From Annona cherimola (lineage: Eukaryota > Streptophyta > Magnoliopsida > Magnoliales > Annonaceae): a stretch of DNA of 64,000 nucleotides. Below are positions 51,002 through 63,258 of this stretch, in pieces. Positions within the stretch are counted from its first letter, which is position 1, and every line of letters begins with the position of its first letter. The stretch lies in NCBI GenBank assembly GCA_030490835.1, contig CM059977.1, positions 20,441,335 to 20,505,334 of the forward strand, in the 5' to 3' direction. The position numbers and the translations under genes were made by a program. The notes under the pieces were generated by a model. It saw nothing but the letters and a program-made list of their open reading frames with translations. It was not told the DNA's origin and did no database searches.

Positions 51002-51355
51002 GGAAAATATTCAGGTGCAGCATCGCTGTAATGGGCCCTACATGATCATCAAATCATGATCTACTCCACCCATTGCGTTTAGAATAATGTATTCTATTAC
51101 CATACCAATTTTCATCCCAATCAGATACTTTAAAGTTGTTATTTACATTAAACTATTTTATTACGTTGGATTTGTACCGTTTTCAGATGGGGCCCATATA
51201 CATATCTGATTGGGATGAAAATTGGTATGGTAATATAATACATTATTCTAAATACAACGGGTGGAGTAGATCATGATTTCATGATCATGTGGGCCCCGTT
51301 TTGGGGCCACTGCACGGCTGTTCCGGTGCAGTGACGCTGCACCGGAACAGCTCCC
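51002..51355. mobile_element. Inverted-repeat element inserted in a (TA)n microsatellite (Micron-like)
   Basis: Left arm 51031-51126 (ATGGGCCCTACATGATCATC ... CATCCCAATCAGAT) and right arm 51203-51296 (ATCTGATTGGGATG ... ATGATCATGTGGGCCCC) are inverted copies of about 95 bp. Outer sequences include GGTGCAGC at the left and GCTGCACC at the right. Both sides border TA repeats: about 50985-51001 and 51356-51382. This is the arrangement described for microsatellite-targeting Micron elements in rice. No coding capacity. Confidence 0.75.

Positions 51356-51382
<27 letters not shown>
51356..51382 (+). repeat. (TA)n microsatellite, right flank of the inverted-repeat element
   Basis: About 27 bp of uninterrupted TA, with a matching TA run on the other side of the element. 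Confidence 0.9.
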
Positions 51383-51386
<4 letters not shown>

Positions 51387-51550
51387 ATAAGAATTTAATT
51401 ATTTGACTCCAACAACAACAGTTCAGCCGAGGCAAGGCCTCTACCCAGTACCCCATATTGACGTCTCAACAAAATCTCTGTCTTGCTTATAAAGTTGTAA
51501 ATAACAAACATTTGTTGCATATATTTTTTGTGCAACAAACAAGCATTTGT

Positions 51551-52261
51551 TTAATAGAATATAGGACTACATATATTAGAATATGTAATCTCATAGTTAA
51601 TTTTAGTTTGCTCTCATTTGTTGTATTTAGTTATACATCACTAACTATATATAGCTACATAATAATAAAATATTCGTTACTTATGATCATAAGCAACAAT
51701 TTTGTACTATACCAAACACACGTAATTATAGAAAATGATTGAAAAATATAGTAAATGATTACAAAATAAAATAATTGTAGAAAATAATAAGTTTTAGATA
51801 AATAATTTTGGTTGAGTACCAAACACACATAAAACCACGGCATCTAATCAAATGCCATTACTCAAAAACAATGAATTATTTATCACTAAACAGTCAAGTG
51901 TAGTCAAATAGAATATGAGACTACATATAATAGAATATGTAATCTCATAGTTAACTTTAGTTTGCTCTAATTTGTCGTATTTAGATATATATCACTAACT
52001 ATTCATAGCTACATAATAATAAAATATTCTTTGCTTATGATCATAAGCAACAATTTTGTACTATACCAAACACACATAATTATAAAAAATGATTGAAAAA
52101 TAGAGTAAATAATTAAAAAATCAAATAATTGTAAAAAATAATAAGTTTTAGATAAATAAGTTTTGTTGCATACCAAACACACATAAAACGACTGCATCTA
52201 ATCAAATACGATTACTCAAAAACAATGAATTATTTATCACTAAACAGTCAAGTGTAGTCAA
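51551..52261 (+). repeat. Tandem duplication, 2 x about 355 bp
   Basis: The units at about 51551-51905 and 51906-52261 are close to 90 percent identical by eye. Each contains TAGAATATGTAATCTCATAG, TTATGATCATAAGCAACAAT, two ACCAAACACAC motifs and a shared end ACTAAACAGTCAAGTGTAGT. The ACCAAACACAC motifs and the AT-rich stretch between them resemble Tourist-like family A in reverse orientation. Confidence 0.9.
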
Positions 52262-53009
52262 ATATATATACCTTATATGCAACTGAAAAATTAGCCATAA
52301 AAAGGAAAATTTGCTGAGGAGCTGGTTCCTTATATATAATTCGTTTGTCTTGTCAACAATTAGTTATTAATTTCAAAATTTTTGCCACCGGTGAAGTTCT
52401 GATTGACTGACTTTCGTCAAGCTCTTCCCAAATTGTTGATGGACACCACCTTACCAAACCTCGAGTTGACTTCTAACTTAACAGTTTTTAAATCGGGTTT
52501 TGTTCTAGTTCAACTCATGTCCATCATGCATGGATATGTCCACACATCCCTTTCTTTTTAATTTTAATTTTTTCGCAAAAATCTCAATCACTTATTTTCT
52601 TTGTCAATCAGTATTTGTTTATGAGGTCAAAAATACTTTAATCAGATGCTGTATATTCCAAACTTTTAGCACCTTTTGAGAGTGAATATAAAACTATTAA
52701 AATAAAAACTAAGCACATAATGTAAACAGTTTTTAATTTATGTGATTTTTAGTATTCTCAAGATATATATAGAAATGATAGATGGTTATGATCTAAAAAA
52801 TGTTTTAAAATCTAAAAATAAAAAAATGCATGGAGACAAGAGTTGCATTATATATAGCACAACCCTTTTAAATTTATGTTTACATGGAGTTGATTCAGGG
52901 TGTGGAGATTATTAACCTGGTCCAAAAGCACTGGAATTTGCGGCATAAAAAACTAGCTATTTCAGAATTCAGACTAGTCCAAATACATATTTTTTTGAAT
53001 TTTTTTTAT

Positions 53010-53357
53010 AAATATGTTAATTCAGTTGTATTTAATCTATAAATCAAGTTTTATAATTTGTGGATATGTGTATATATTTATTTTGAATTTTTAAAAATAG
53101 AGATATTTAAGTCATTTTAAATTATAAATATATTAATCTAGTTATATTTAATTTATAAACTAAGTTTTACAATTTGTGGATATGTGCATATATTTATTTT
53201 GGATTTTCAAAAATAGGAGTATTTAAGTCATTTTAAATTATAAATATGCTAATTCAGTTTTATTTAATCTATAAATCAAGTTTTACAATTTATGGATATG
53301 TATATATATTTATTTTGGATTTTTAGAAAATGGGTATTTACGTCAATTTAATATATA
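53010..53357 (+). repeat. Tandem repeat, 3 x 116 bp
   Basis: Three units start at about 53010, 53126 and 53242. Each contains GTATTTAATCTATAAATCAAG or a variant, TTTGTGGATATGTGTATATA or a variant, and ATTTAAGTCATTTTAAATTA. The unit resembles one arm of foldback family B, suggesting amplification of a MITE arm. Confidence 0.85.
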
Positions 53358-54483
53358 TATATATGTAGACCGGTTTGAAAAGATTGCAGGGCGCTCATCT
53401 TATTAGTTGTTTACTAATTTTCAATTTCCCGAATGATTTCTCCCATATGTTTGGTAACTCTTTTTTTAATCGTAGTGTTTGGTAACTCTTCGGCTTGAAG
53501 AAGTGGAAAAGGAAAAGAAAATTTAAAAAAGGGACAGAAAAGGGTTGCGCTGGAACGTAATCGGGTTATAACTCAAGTTGTTTTTTTTTTATAAAAAAAA
53601 ATTCATCTATTTTGAACCGCCTTAATGATATGCTAAATCCATTTTGCATAATATATCATTTATTTAGTCATAGACCAAACCTAATATAAAGCAAATGGTA
53701 CCCACATGAAAAATGTATAGAATGAATAGTATGATAGAGGTAAAAATTAAGAGTAAAGAAAATATTTTTAAACCTTTACTTGATAGCAAGCTGACTAGGA
53801 AAGAAGTGTGATACTAAAAAGTGACATCTCCTTCTGATTTGCCTCGAGGTTGCCAGGAAATGATTTATGAATAAAATTTGGGATACAATGGATCACTATT
53901 TTTGAAACTTTGCCGCGATCATGCTAGTTTCCCAATTGGTCCCCAATATTTTTTTAATTGAAAACAACTCTTACTGGAAGCATCAAAAGGATGCGATTTG
54001 GATGACTATATTAGATGAGATAGGAATTGCTGTGTTCTAGTCAATAACGAGATATTTTATTGAAAATATGAAAAGTGATATTAAAAATGGAAAACGTATA
54101 TGGGAAATTCCAGAGAAAATATAAAAATATGATATTGGGAATGGGAAAATTAACTTCTGCTCATGCTCCCCGCCTTTCTGAATAGATTAAGTGCCTGTTA
54201 TTGAATAGAACGAGATCTGTAAGAGGAGATTAGATAAAGAGTTATTTTGTATTGAGAATCGAGAGAAAAATTACGATCTTTTTCTGATCGAATCTATCCA
54301 AAAGCATAAGAACTATTAGGAGGAATGGAGCGTTGTTTCAACCAAAAAAAAAAAAATTGAAATGAGTCGTGAATGAAATTTTTTCTTTTAATAAAATACT
54401 GCACTTTGGATTATAAAAATTATTTTTATTCTTAAAATAATTTCTTATTTTTGACTCAAAAACAAAATTTCTTATTTCTTAAT

Positions 54484-54945
54484 TCTAGAGGTAACGATGT
54501 AATATGATAAGTGTAATGATGAAGAGTAAAAAAATTATATTAAAATAGATACATTAATTGTATATACAGTAGTTTAGAAACTATTAAAAATTATAGTAAT
54601 TATATATAAAAATATGAAAAAATAATAAAAAATAAGATTTTTATGGAGATTCAAAAGTTTTGATTTGAAAATTTTTATATGTAGCCAACTATATCTTTAA
54701 TCTAAAACTTTTAATCTCTACAACTATTTTATTTTAAAATATTTATTTGTATCATCCTGTGTAACTGATTTATTTTTTAATCATATTTATATGATTATCT
54801 GTTTAACTTATATATATACAGATATATATTTTTAAACTTTATTTTGTTTCTTTTCTCATTGTCATATTATATATATATCATTTTCTTTTATTTTAAAAAC
54901 TACTACGCCAAAAGATTTTAACACTTCCTAAATATATCTTAATTT
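54484..54945. mobile_element. Head-to-head diverged Tourist-like fragments
   Basis: About 54484-54660 matches family A in reverse (GATGTAATATGATAAGTGTA, TAATGATGAAGAGTAAA). About 54687-54945 matches it forward (AATCTAAAACTTTTAATCTC, TCATTGTCATATTATA, CCAAAAGATTTTAACACTTCC). Together they form a large inverted repeat. More fragments lie at about 55890-55995. The rest of 53.4-56.8 kb is AT-rich with no gene. Confidence 0.5.
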
Positions 54946-57438
54946 TTCCCGACATCTGCGTCCCATTTCTTAATCCCAACGTGAACGCGTGAACAGCCCA
55001 AATCCGTGCTCCCGAACATGCCTTGAACGTATATCATCAAAATCTGGAGCAGTCAACCCAAAGCGTGTCTGAAAAAATGCTCGCCAGGCTGGTGGACTAC
55101 TGCACTAATCTTCCAATGTCTTAAAGTCTACACGTATAGCAGTCATAGTCTTGCAAAGATGCTGAGAAATGCCCGGGAAAGACACTGACAGGTTGACATT
55201 GAAGATGACCAATCAGCTGCACAGCGTGGGAGGAGGTCCGTTTGGAAAGTGTAAAAGTGAATAGAAAATTAAAAAAAAAAAGATTAATTCCAATAACCAA
55301 AAATTATACTCTCACCACCCCGTGTTTACAAAAAAAAATGACACGGGTAACAACAAATTTACCTCTAATTTTAAATACGACAATGTCATTTGATTTTATG
55401 TTAAAATGAGGTAGATATGAAAATACTTCTGGGCTACGTTTTTCCCAGGATTATAAAATTATATTGTTAGAAACAATATATATATATATATACATAGTAT
55501 ATCCTAAAAATTTTCTGCTCTAATATGCTCCATAGCATAATATACAATACATAAAAAAAGGGAAAGAAGTTGCTGGAAGAAGATATGATGAAAAATTATC
55601 AAGAAAATGATATAAAATTCACAAAAAATGCATCAGAATTTTTTACTTTTCAACTTTTTCATTTTTCATTTTGTTCTTCATTACGTGATAAATCTAAACA
55701 ACGTTGTTATCTTTGGAATTAAAGATCAAATCTCAAATATGGAGTCATCAAATATCAAATCTGAAGTCATCTTTCTCATTTTTAGATATGTGTTTATATC
55801 TATAAATCCTTGAAGTCATATCTGGAGTTATATAGTCTAAGTTCATATCTGTAATCAACTCAATTGAAAAAGAAAATTAAAAAAACAACAACTATGTAAT
55901 ACGATAAGGGCAATAATAAGAGTAAATAAAATAAAATTACAAAAAATAAATTAGTTGCAATAAAAGATATGAAAATGATATAAATGCAAGGGATCAAATT
56001 ATATCAAAAGGTGTGTATAATTTTGTTTACTTTACATATTTACATAATTTTGTTTACTTTACAAATTTACAAACCAATACAATTTACAGCTTCATTTGAC
56101 AATTAAAAACAAAAAAATCTCCCAATGTTGTACTTCTTTTGATGTGATATAATATTCAACTATCTTACAATCATTGACTTCACATTCTATTTTTACACAT
56201 TTTTCATAATTTTTTTTTATTTTAAGGTTTTAACTTTATTTTTTTATTAGTAATGTACAATATGATATTTGATATTACAAATTAAGTTTGTTTATATATG
56301 GAAGACACTTAGTGTGCTCCCCAAATTCTTTCTTGAAGATAGAGCTTCACCTATGCTCAAGGGAGATAAAAGTTCCTAAAATTAGACTCTATACGGGAAA
56401 ATTTCGAACTCCTACCTACTCGGATCGGTCCGAAATCGCATAGGCATTTTGGATGCCCTCATTGCATACTAACTATGAGTTGCCTAGTTGGCAAGTTTTA
56501 ACTTTATTACATTTACTTCTAATTATTAAAATCCTATTATATCACACTACAATTTAGCTTTCTAAAAAAAAATTTCCCATGACCTTTTTTTCTCACATTT
56601 GTCCTCATGTCGTCGCTGACTTTTATTTAACTTTATCCAACTAACAGAAATGAGAAGTCAGTTTACTGATCTCCGTGCATGGTATATACACGCTTCAGAT
56701 GGAATGATTTTAATGATCATTTTGGAACCTCTACCCTTAGCTCACGGCGATATATGTGACTATATGTATGAATCATTTCAACTATCATTTTCTTCTCTTA
56801 ATTTATAGTCACTCATATATATATGTGTGTGTGTATGTGTGTGTGTGTGCACTAGTTGGGGCCAAATGCACTCGGGTGTTGTAAGCCTCAGTGCACTTGT
56901 GTGAAACCTCGATTTTAGACACGTGTATGAAACCCTAGGGTTATAAATCCTGGGTAATATAAAGATATTTATATGAAATATATATTAATGATATTTTGCA
57001 ATATATGGCATTGGAGGATTAAATAGTTAATTATGGAATGCTAATTTGGATGAATAGTGAAACGTAAATAGTAAATATGAGATTAAGGAATATGTTAAGT
57101 TAATCACTTTGGATTAACTTAATCATAAAAGACAAAAAAGGAAGCTTCTCACTAAAGGACAAAAGTGCTTTTTGGATTAAAATAATATTTTCGGATTTTT
57201 AATAGATTTTTAAGGAGAAAACATAGAAAAATTCATATCTTACAATCCGGAAGTCAGACTAAGATGATATTTTGTATGAATGACTAAAATATTATGCCGA
57301 GTATGATGGATGGATTGGATTAAGCCAAATATCATGGAAAATATGTTTCTTGGGGAGCAAGTAAGTGAGGCTTAACTTTTCCAAAGCAAGTAATTAATTC
57401 TACTTTTTACTTTTTGAAAAAGTAGCTTAAGATATGAT

Positions 57439-57719
57439 GGGGGTGTTTGGCAATGACAAAAACTTTTCACCTAAAACTTTTCAATCTAAAACTTTTCATT
57501 CTCTACAACTCTTCTATTTTTTAATTATTTTTTTACATCTTCCAACACAAACCACCCTACTTTTCAATCATTTCTACACAATTACCTATACAACTAACCT
57601 ATCTATTTTAACTTTATCCTCTTTACTCCTCATCATTACCTCTATCATATCACATCATTTGACAACTTTTATTCTTCAAAACTTTTCATCAAAAGTTTTA
57701 TTCATTCCCAAACACACCC
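57439..57719 (+). mobile_element. Tourist-like MITE, copy A5, inside the solo LTR
   Basis: Ends GGGGGTGTTTGG and CCAAACACACCC. The interior closely matches copy A1 (ACTTTTCAATCTAAAACTTT, CTACTTTTCAATCATTT). GAT precedes and follows it, a possible 3-bp target duplication. It is about the same length as A1. Confidence 0.85.
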
Positions 57720-58043
57720 GATATTTCAATGAAATAAAAAAATGAAAAAATTTCCCAAAATCCACCATGGGAAAACGTGAGCTAGCTGGGGATTTGTGAT
57801 AAAAATTCAATGGTTGAGGTGAGCTCAATCAAGGATAATCAACGGTTGAGATTAATCACGTCTTTTGATAAAAATCAAGCAATTAATGGATGGATAAGCT
57901 ATGGCAACTTGTGGCCAGCAATTTGTCACCTAGGATAATTGGAAATTGCTTGGAAATGAGGAGGAAATGACCCAAGAAAAAATATTTATAATTTAGCCCA
58001 AATTTCAAGGGGGTAGAATGCAATTTCATGAAATTTGGAGCAC

Positions 58044-58051
58044 TATATAAA
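58044..58051 (+). promoter_or_regulatory. TATA box within the LTR
   Basis: TATATAAA followed by GGGGAGGG, then an AGAGAGAAAGAGAGAG leader about 80-120 bp downstream. Consistent with an LTR U3/R promoter. Confidence 0.5.
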
Positions 58052-58639
58052 GGGGAGGGTGCCTTGAACGAATTTCACACCCATCACAAGCATTCTTAGC
58101 TTGAGAAATTCATTCCCCACGTTTTTGAAGCAAGAGAGAAAGAGAGAGAGAAGGAAAGAGAGAGAAAGAGCCGAGTAGGAGGGGAGTTCTCCACTTGAGG
58201 TAAGAGAATTCTTCTCAAATTTCTTTTGGGTGTTTAGTAGGGTAAAATCATGCTTAGATAATTCCTAAGCATGAGAAAATAAGTATAGTTATAATGCTTA
58301 ATTGGAATTATGCCAAAACATCGAAAATTTGGAGCAAAGATAGAGCATTCGGGAAGATAGCATGTGATATGTGTAAATAATGCTCCGAAATTGATAAATG
58401 ATTATTTGGGATGAATGAATATGATAAATATGATGTTGTAATGATGATATACTAATTCATAATTTTTGGAATTAAGGATTATGATTAAGTGAATTTATGT
58501 TGATTTTTAGTATATGGAGAAAATGATTTATTTATCCAAGTAAATGATGATAAATTCAAAATGTATGAAATTTTCCATGATATACTAAGCATAATCCATG
58601 TCATAGTATTTTTTATTTTGAAAACAATGTCAATTTTTG

Positions 58640-58765
58640 GAACTCATGAACAGTAACCCACGTTGCTGTGAACAGTAACCACGGATGAACAGTAAACGTG
58701 AACAGTACCCGTGAACAGCTATCGTGAACAGCAATCTGCTACAGTAACTATGAACAGTAAACACG
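58640..58765 (+). repeat. Degenerate GAACAGTA-type array in the LTR
   Basis: About eight imperfect copies of (T/G)GAACAGTAAC, spaced 10-16 bp, form a minisatellite-like patch that could be a cluster of binding sites. Confidence 0.8.
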
Positions 58766-59696
58766 TGATTTTGGAGAAAATTTGAAATTAATATTTAAAT
58801 ATATGGATGAAATTTTTAAAGAATTTATGGATAAAAATCCATATAAGGAGGTAATGATCAAGTATATGTATAGGATTAACCTCTATAGAAATGAGGTAAC
58901 GGATGATTATAAAGCATGCATGGGAAATAAACTAAGACATGAAATGATATAGATAAAATATCATTTTTTCTTGTATAGGAAAAGGAAAGGAAAAGGTGAA
59001 GGACACGGACTGAGGAGGTAAGCAAGCAATCCTTTTGAAAATGATGATTTGTAAGCGAGCTATATACTTTATAAAATATTTTTAAATGATTGCAAATTGT
59101 TTGCTCACATGTTTTATAAATTATATTTAAGGGTAGTCATTCCTATAATGTTTTGAAATGATGAATGTTTATGAGTTTTTATGAAAAGTCATGCCGGCAT
59201 ATTGATATCATGTGATGTTCATGGACATGTGCACATGTATGATGTATAATGAAGAGACTTTGGTGGAGGTAGAAAGCGGATCAGAGGGTCCCCCTTCACT
59301 ATTGCCGAGTCGTATGGGCTATGTGCCAACGGCGTCCTCCCCAGAGGTGGAGGCAAAGGAATGTTATGTGTGAATGAATACATTGCATTTTTATACATGG
59401 ATTGAAAAGGAAAGCATGGATTTGAAATGATATTTTTAAGAGATGGTGCAAATAATTCTCTACATGAGAATGACAAGTCACCTGGTGTAAGAGATATATA
59501 ATGCCGGAGAAATCAAAAGTCATGCATGGAACCATGTAGGTGTCAAGAGGAAGAGATGTTCCCCTTGATGAGGCCAAGTCGGAGACAGCCGGCGTATTGG
59601 ACCATGCTATGTGAGATGTTCCCTGGGCTAGCGTACCCGCACACGAAGGTTTATGTCAGGAGTGGAAAAGAAGCATTTGCACATCCAATGTTTATG

Positions 59697-59900
59697 AAAA
59701 GGTTTCTATTCCATTGATAATTGATCACTTACTAAGTGTCTCCTATCGAATTGAGAGAAATGCATTTACGAATGATTTATATGAATGGTTTATGAAAGGT
59801 TTCCAAAAATGGTTTACGAAAAAATTTCTATTCCGTTGGTAGTTGATCACTTGGTAAGTATCTTCTACCGAATGGAAAGGAATGCATTTAAAATGAAAAA
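59697..59900 (+). repeat. Direct duplication within the LTR
   Basis: Two units of about 85 bp (from about 59697 and 59824). They share TTTCTATTCC, GTTGATCACTT (GATTGATCACTT), TAAGT.TC.TCTA.CGAAT and GAAATGCATTTA-like blocks. Confidence 0.75.
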
Positions 59901-60545
59901 TACTTGCTTATTGAGTTTCAACTCATTTGTTTTCCCAACCTCAGACAGGTGTAAGGAAAGCCAAGAGATGAAGAGCATGTGTTGCTAAAGGTAAAGAGGA
60001 ATCTACAAAAGTTAGTAGATTTTTGTATGAATAGATTACCTAATGGGAAATAATGAAAAATGACATATATTGTATGAAATTATGAAGTTATGAATAATAT
60101 GAGAAGTTGATGATTTATGATGATATGGATAAGTCCATTATGAATGATGATGAATATATGTTTATGTGATGAAAGAAAAGAAAAAGAAAAAAAATTGGAC
60201 GAGATCCAATTAAGAACCCGCCGCGTGATCAGGGCAACAATCCTGATTTACATTTACCAATCGACAAGATCTTGGAGTAAGGACAAATGTGACGCCTCGG
60301 TTTGGGGCGCCACAACTTGAATGCATTTAACTTATTTTTTATCTTTTTAAAATTTTTTCTACAATTATTAATCTAAAATTACTACAATGCTAATGACGTT
60401 TAAAAATAAAAAATAAAAATCTAAAATACTTCAAAATAGTAAAAATTGATACACATATTAGATATATTTAGATTAATAGTTGTATAAAAAATTTTAAAAA
60501 ATAAAAAATAAGTTAAAGTACCAAGGTGCACTTAATCAGAGCCCC

Positions 60546-63258
60546 ATATATACGACAACTACTAACGCAAATCATTTCAGCTATCATTTTCTGAACCTCT
60601 CAAGTATAAAGACAAATTTATGTAAAATTTAACTATTATATACTTCGATCTATTTGGTCAAAGTAAACATTAATATTTAAATAAAAAATAAATATTTATT
60701 CAACCGTGTAATAACAAGTTAATGAAACATACCCTGTTCAGAATTCTACTCATAATTTGAATATTTGAACCACTAATTGCTTGAACTCATCCCATGTCCT
60801 TTGTTATTTACCTTTAATAAAAAAAATAACGATATCACATTTAGAGTTAAAATGAAAATTATTTAAACATATCCTCCTCCCTATTCTCCATCGTATCTGC
60901 CTCCACATTCTCATCCACATCCAAACTCGTATTCTTATATTCTGGTATATCCAATGCAATGCCTAAAAATAATTCCAAATACTAGAAATCAAAATCCAAA
61001 TATAGTACAAGCATATTATCAAATATAATGCATATAGACACATCAAACACTTAAATTAGTTGCAAATAAATCTTTGAATGCAAGTATTTGAGAGTTTTGT
61101 AAAAATATAATCTATGAGCAATGCTAACAGTTAATAAATGAGTTGTGTCCTATTTCACCATTTTCAAATTAGTGGGATGATGTTCCCAAATGGATAGTCT
61201 AAACATGCCAGCCTAAACATGCTAGATTGAATAGGAAAAAATATAAAGGAAAAAGATATTTTAAGATTAAATAAATTCCAACTATGACTGTTGATAGAGA
61301 AGGAGGATGTAGCTGCTTAAGTTAGTCGACAATGGCAGTTGTCGGAGCTGGATAGGTAGTCGTCGATCGACGCAAGAGATGAGCCATTGTCATTGATCGA
61401 TGCCAGAGATGAAGCTGCCGCCGCTGGAGACTGCTACCACTGTTGCACGTCAAAGAACCAGAGCCATCACTGGTGTTGGAGATTGTTGCTGCTGCACGTT
61501 GGAGAATCAGAGATGGGTGCAACGATGAGATGGGGAAGACATCCAAGGGTGACGACGGTAGACGCGACTGGGAAGATGACTAGGTGTAGCTGTGCAGGCG
61601 TGCAACGACGGGATTTGAGAAGATAGTAAGGTGCGCTGATCGAATAGGGAAAAAGGGCTAGGTGCGCTGATCGGTGATCAGATAGGGAGAAAGGGTGTGA
61701 CAATCGACGTCTGGATAGGATTTTTTAGAGTAGCAGGAGTGCGGAGCGACGCAGGGTAGTGTGGCCTACTAGGGTTATGCAAATGTGGGTATGAAATATA
61801 ATATATATATTATGAGTTAGCGGGTTGCGAGGGCATAAGCAAGTCTGGAGTTCAGTTGGTCCGCCCCGCCCTACCCCTCCGAGTACTAATTCCAACCCAT
61901 CCCGGTATTAAACAGGTTGGGTTGGGGCGGGTCACGGGTCGATCCGCCTCATTCCCACCCCTAAAACCAACCCGTGCAACAAGGCATTCTTAGCTCCTTG
62001 CCGTGAAGAAGGGCAAGCCTTAAAAGTTGCACCAACCCGGCACGCCATTTGGTCGATTCGGAAACAGATGACTCTCTCCAGGCAGAGTTTCAAGTCATGT
62101 GTCGACTTCAGCTGTTCAGCAACGCTATCTTCCAAGTGGGCCATGTCATAAAGGCAGAACGGACGGTCTTGTACTGTGTTACAGAATCATTTAATTATTT
62201 GACCAAATAAGCGTCTATTCTACGTAGTCGGAAATTTGATAAAGTCAATATTACCATTATTTCTAATTTCTAAGCATAGATGCAAAAGAAAATATCTAGC
62301 CGTCCATCAAATAAAAAAGAAAAAATAACGTTAGTACCGGTAATTATAAGACGAAAATTCACCTAATGTTTGGTGGATAGCCCACAAAACAGTCGTCCAC
62401 GACATTAATAAGCCTTATATTCAGACCATGATTTACTGTGACGAGCGAGCGAAGAGAATTTCGGTTCGCTGCCATGCACGTAATCATCATTCGTGCAGTT
62501 GAATTTTTATGAAGGCGCTGCTCCCCAGTAGCACTCATTCGATACTCCGGCGGTCTAAAAGTTGATACGCGTTACTGGTATAGATTTCGCATTCAATCGC
62601 TGTGATTCTCATGATTGGGAGGATGAAAAATCAAAATTTTTTTTTGGGGCGTGTAAATGTGTAATATTGGGTTCGCCTGCGTGTGATCCATCGCATTTTT
62701 CAGAGTAGTAAACGTGCATTTTCTTTCTTGGGAAAGCAGATTCGCTCGTCGTCTGTGCAGACGTATAGTCCAGAAGGAGAAGCAGGAGGAGAAATTGCGT
62801 CCGCTTCTGGAAGCCTTTTGCCCTGTTTTTTTCCCGTCCACCAAACCCTAGCGAATTCCATGTTTTTATGAGCTAGCAAGCCCCAAGCTGAGATTTTTTC
62901 TTCGGTTTTGGATGCCTTCGTTTCTGGGCTTGCTTTTTTCATCTGGCTTCTCCTCATTGTGATTGAATTTTCCTTTCTTTCATCCCCTTCTTCTGTTTTC
63001 CATTCCATTTCCACCATTCCTCCTCTTCTTTGTGAATCGGGTCTTGCTCCATCTAGGTTTCCTCCAAATCCCCTGCTTTCTTCTTAAGCCCATTTCCCTG
63101 TTTGTTTGCTTGCTTCTTGCGTGATTCGCAGGGACTGGTGCCTACCCAAGAGCTGAAAATGTTCAAACTGGCGAAGCGCTAGATGGGCATTTTGGATGGT
63201 TTTCAGCTGTCTTCCGAGATTAATCCAGTTTTTGGAATCCGGTGGACGGTCTTGGAGG
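60546..63258. other. Intergenic and 5' region of the RLCK gene
   Basis: 60.5-61.2 kb is AT-rich with nothing identifiable. From 61.3 to 62.15 kb the DNA is GC-richer, with imperfect internal repeats (GATCGAC, GTTGGAGA) and a GGGTTGGGGCGGGTC motif near 61915. It looks like a degraded transposon or gene fragment. A minus-strand frame at 61932-62144 (about 70 codons) has no recognisable match. From about 62.65 kb on, T/C-rich sequence is likely promoter and 5'UTR of the kinase gene. Confidence 0.45.

Larger units (their letters stand above)
56900..60314. mobile_element. Solo LTR, 3415 bp, long-terminal-repeat retrotransposon
   Basis: Begins TGTGAAACCTCG and ends GGGGCGCCACA (TG...CA). Perfect 5-bp target duplications ACTTG flank it at 56895-56899 and 60315-60319. 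The last 27 bp form an imperfect palindrome. The interior has no gag/pol frames, primer-binding site or second LTR, so it is a solo LTR left by recombination. A TATA box (58044-58051) and purine-rich leader suggest an LTR promoter. Length suggests a Ty3/gypsy lineage with long LTRs, not proven. Orientation is plus if the TATA reading is right. Confidence 0.85.
56858..60545. mobile_element. Foldback MITE (family B) split by an LTR insertion
   Basis: The left fragment, 56858-56899 (GGGGCCAAATGCACTCGGGTG...), and the right fragment, 60315-60545 (...CAAGGTGCACTTAATC...GCCCC), form one family-B element when the intervening 3.4 kb is ignored. The right fragment contains both internal arms, including AGTAAAAATTGATACACATA and AGATATATTTAGATTAATAG. 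Confidence 0.7.

Noticed and set aside
59219..59717. Short frames inside the LTR
   Set aside because: No gag, protease, RT or integrase motif; frames lie in a region bounded by TG/CA ends and target duplications, so LTR sequence.
61322..61703. GC-richer stretch with several 70-80 codon frames
   Set aside because: Imperfect internal repeats keep several frames open at once and none resembles a protein family; treated as degraded repeat.
61932..62144. 70-codon minus-strand frame starting MAHLEDSVAEQ
   Set aside because: Reads like coding sequence for about 60 residues but I recognise no family and it runs into a simple GGGTTGGGGCGGG repeat.
63196..63258. Upstream in-frame ATG for the kinase
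   Set aside because: It would add 21 residues before the conserved MKCLF start of the PBL19/PCRK subgroup, so 63259 is preferred.
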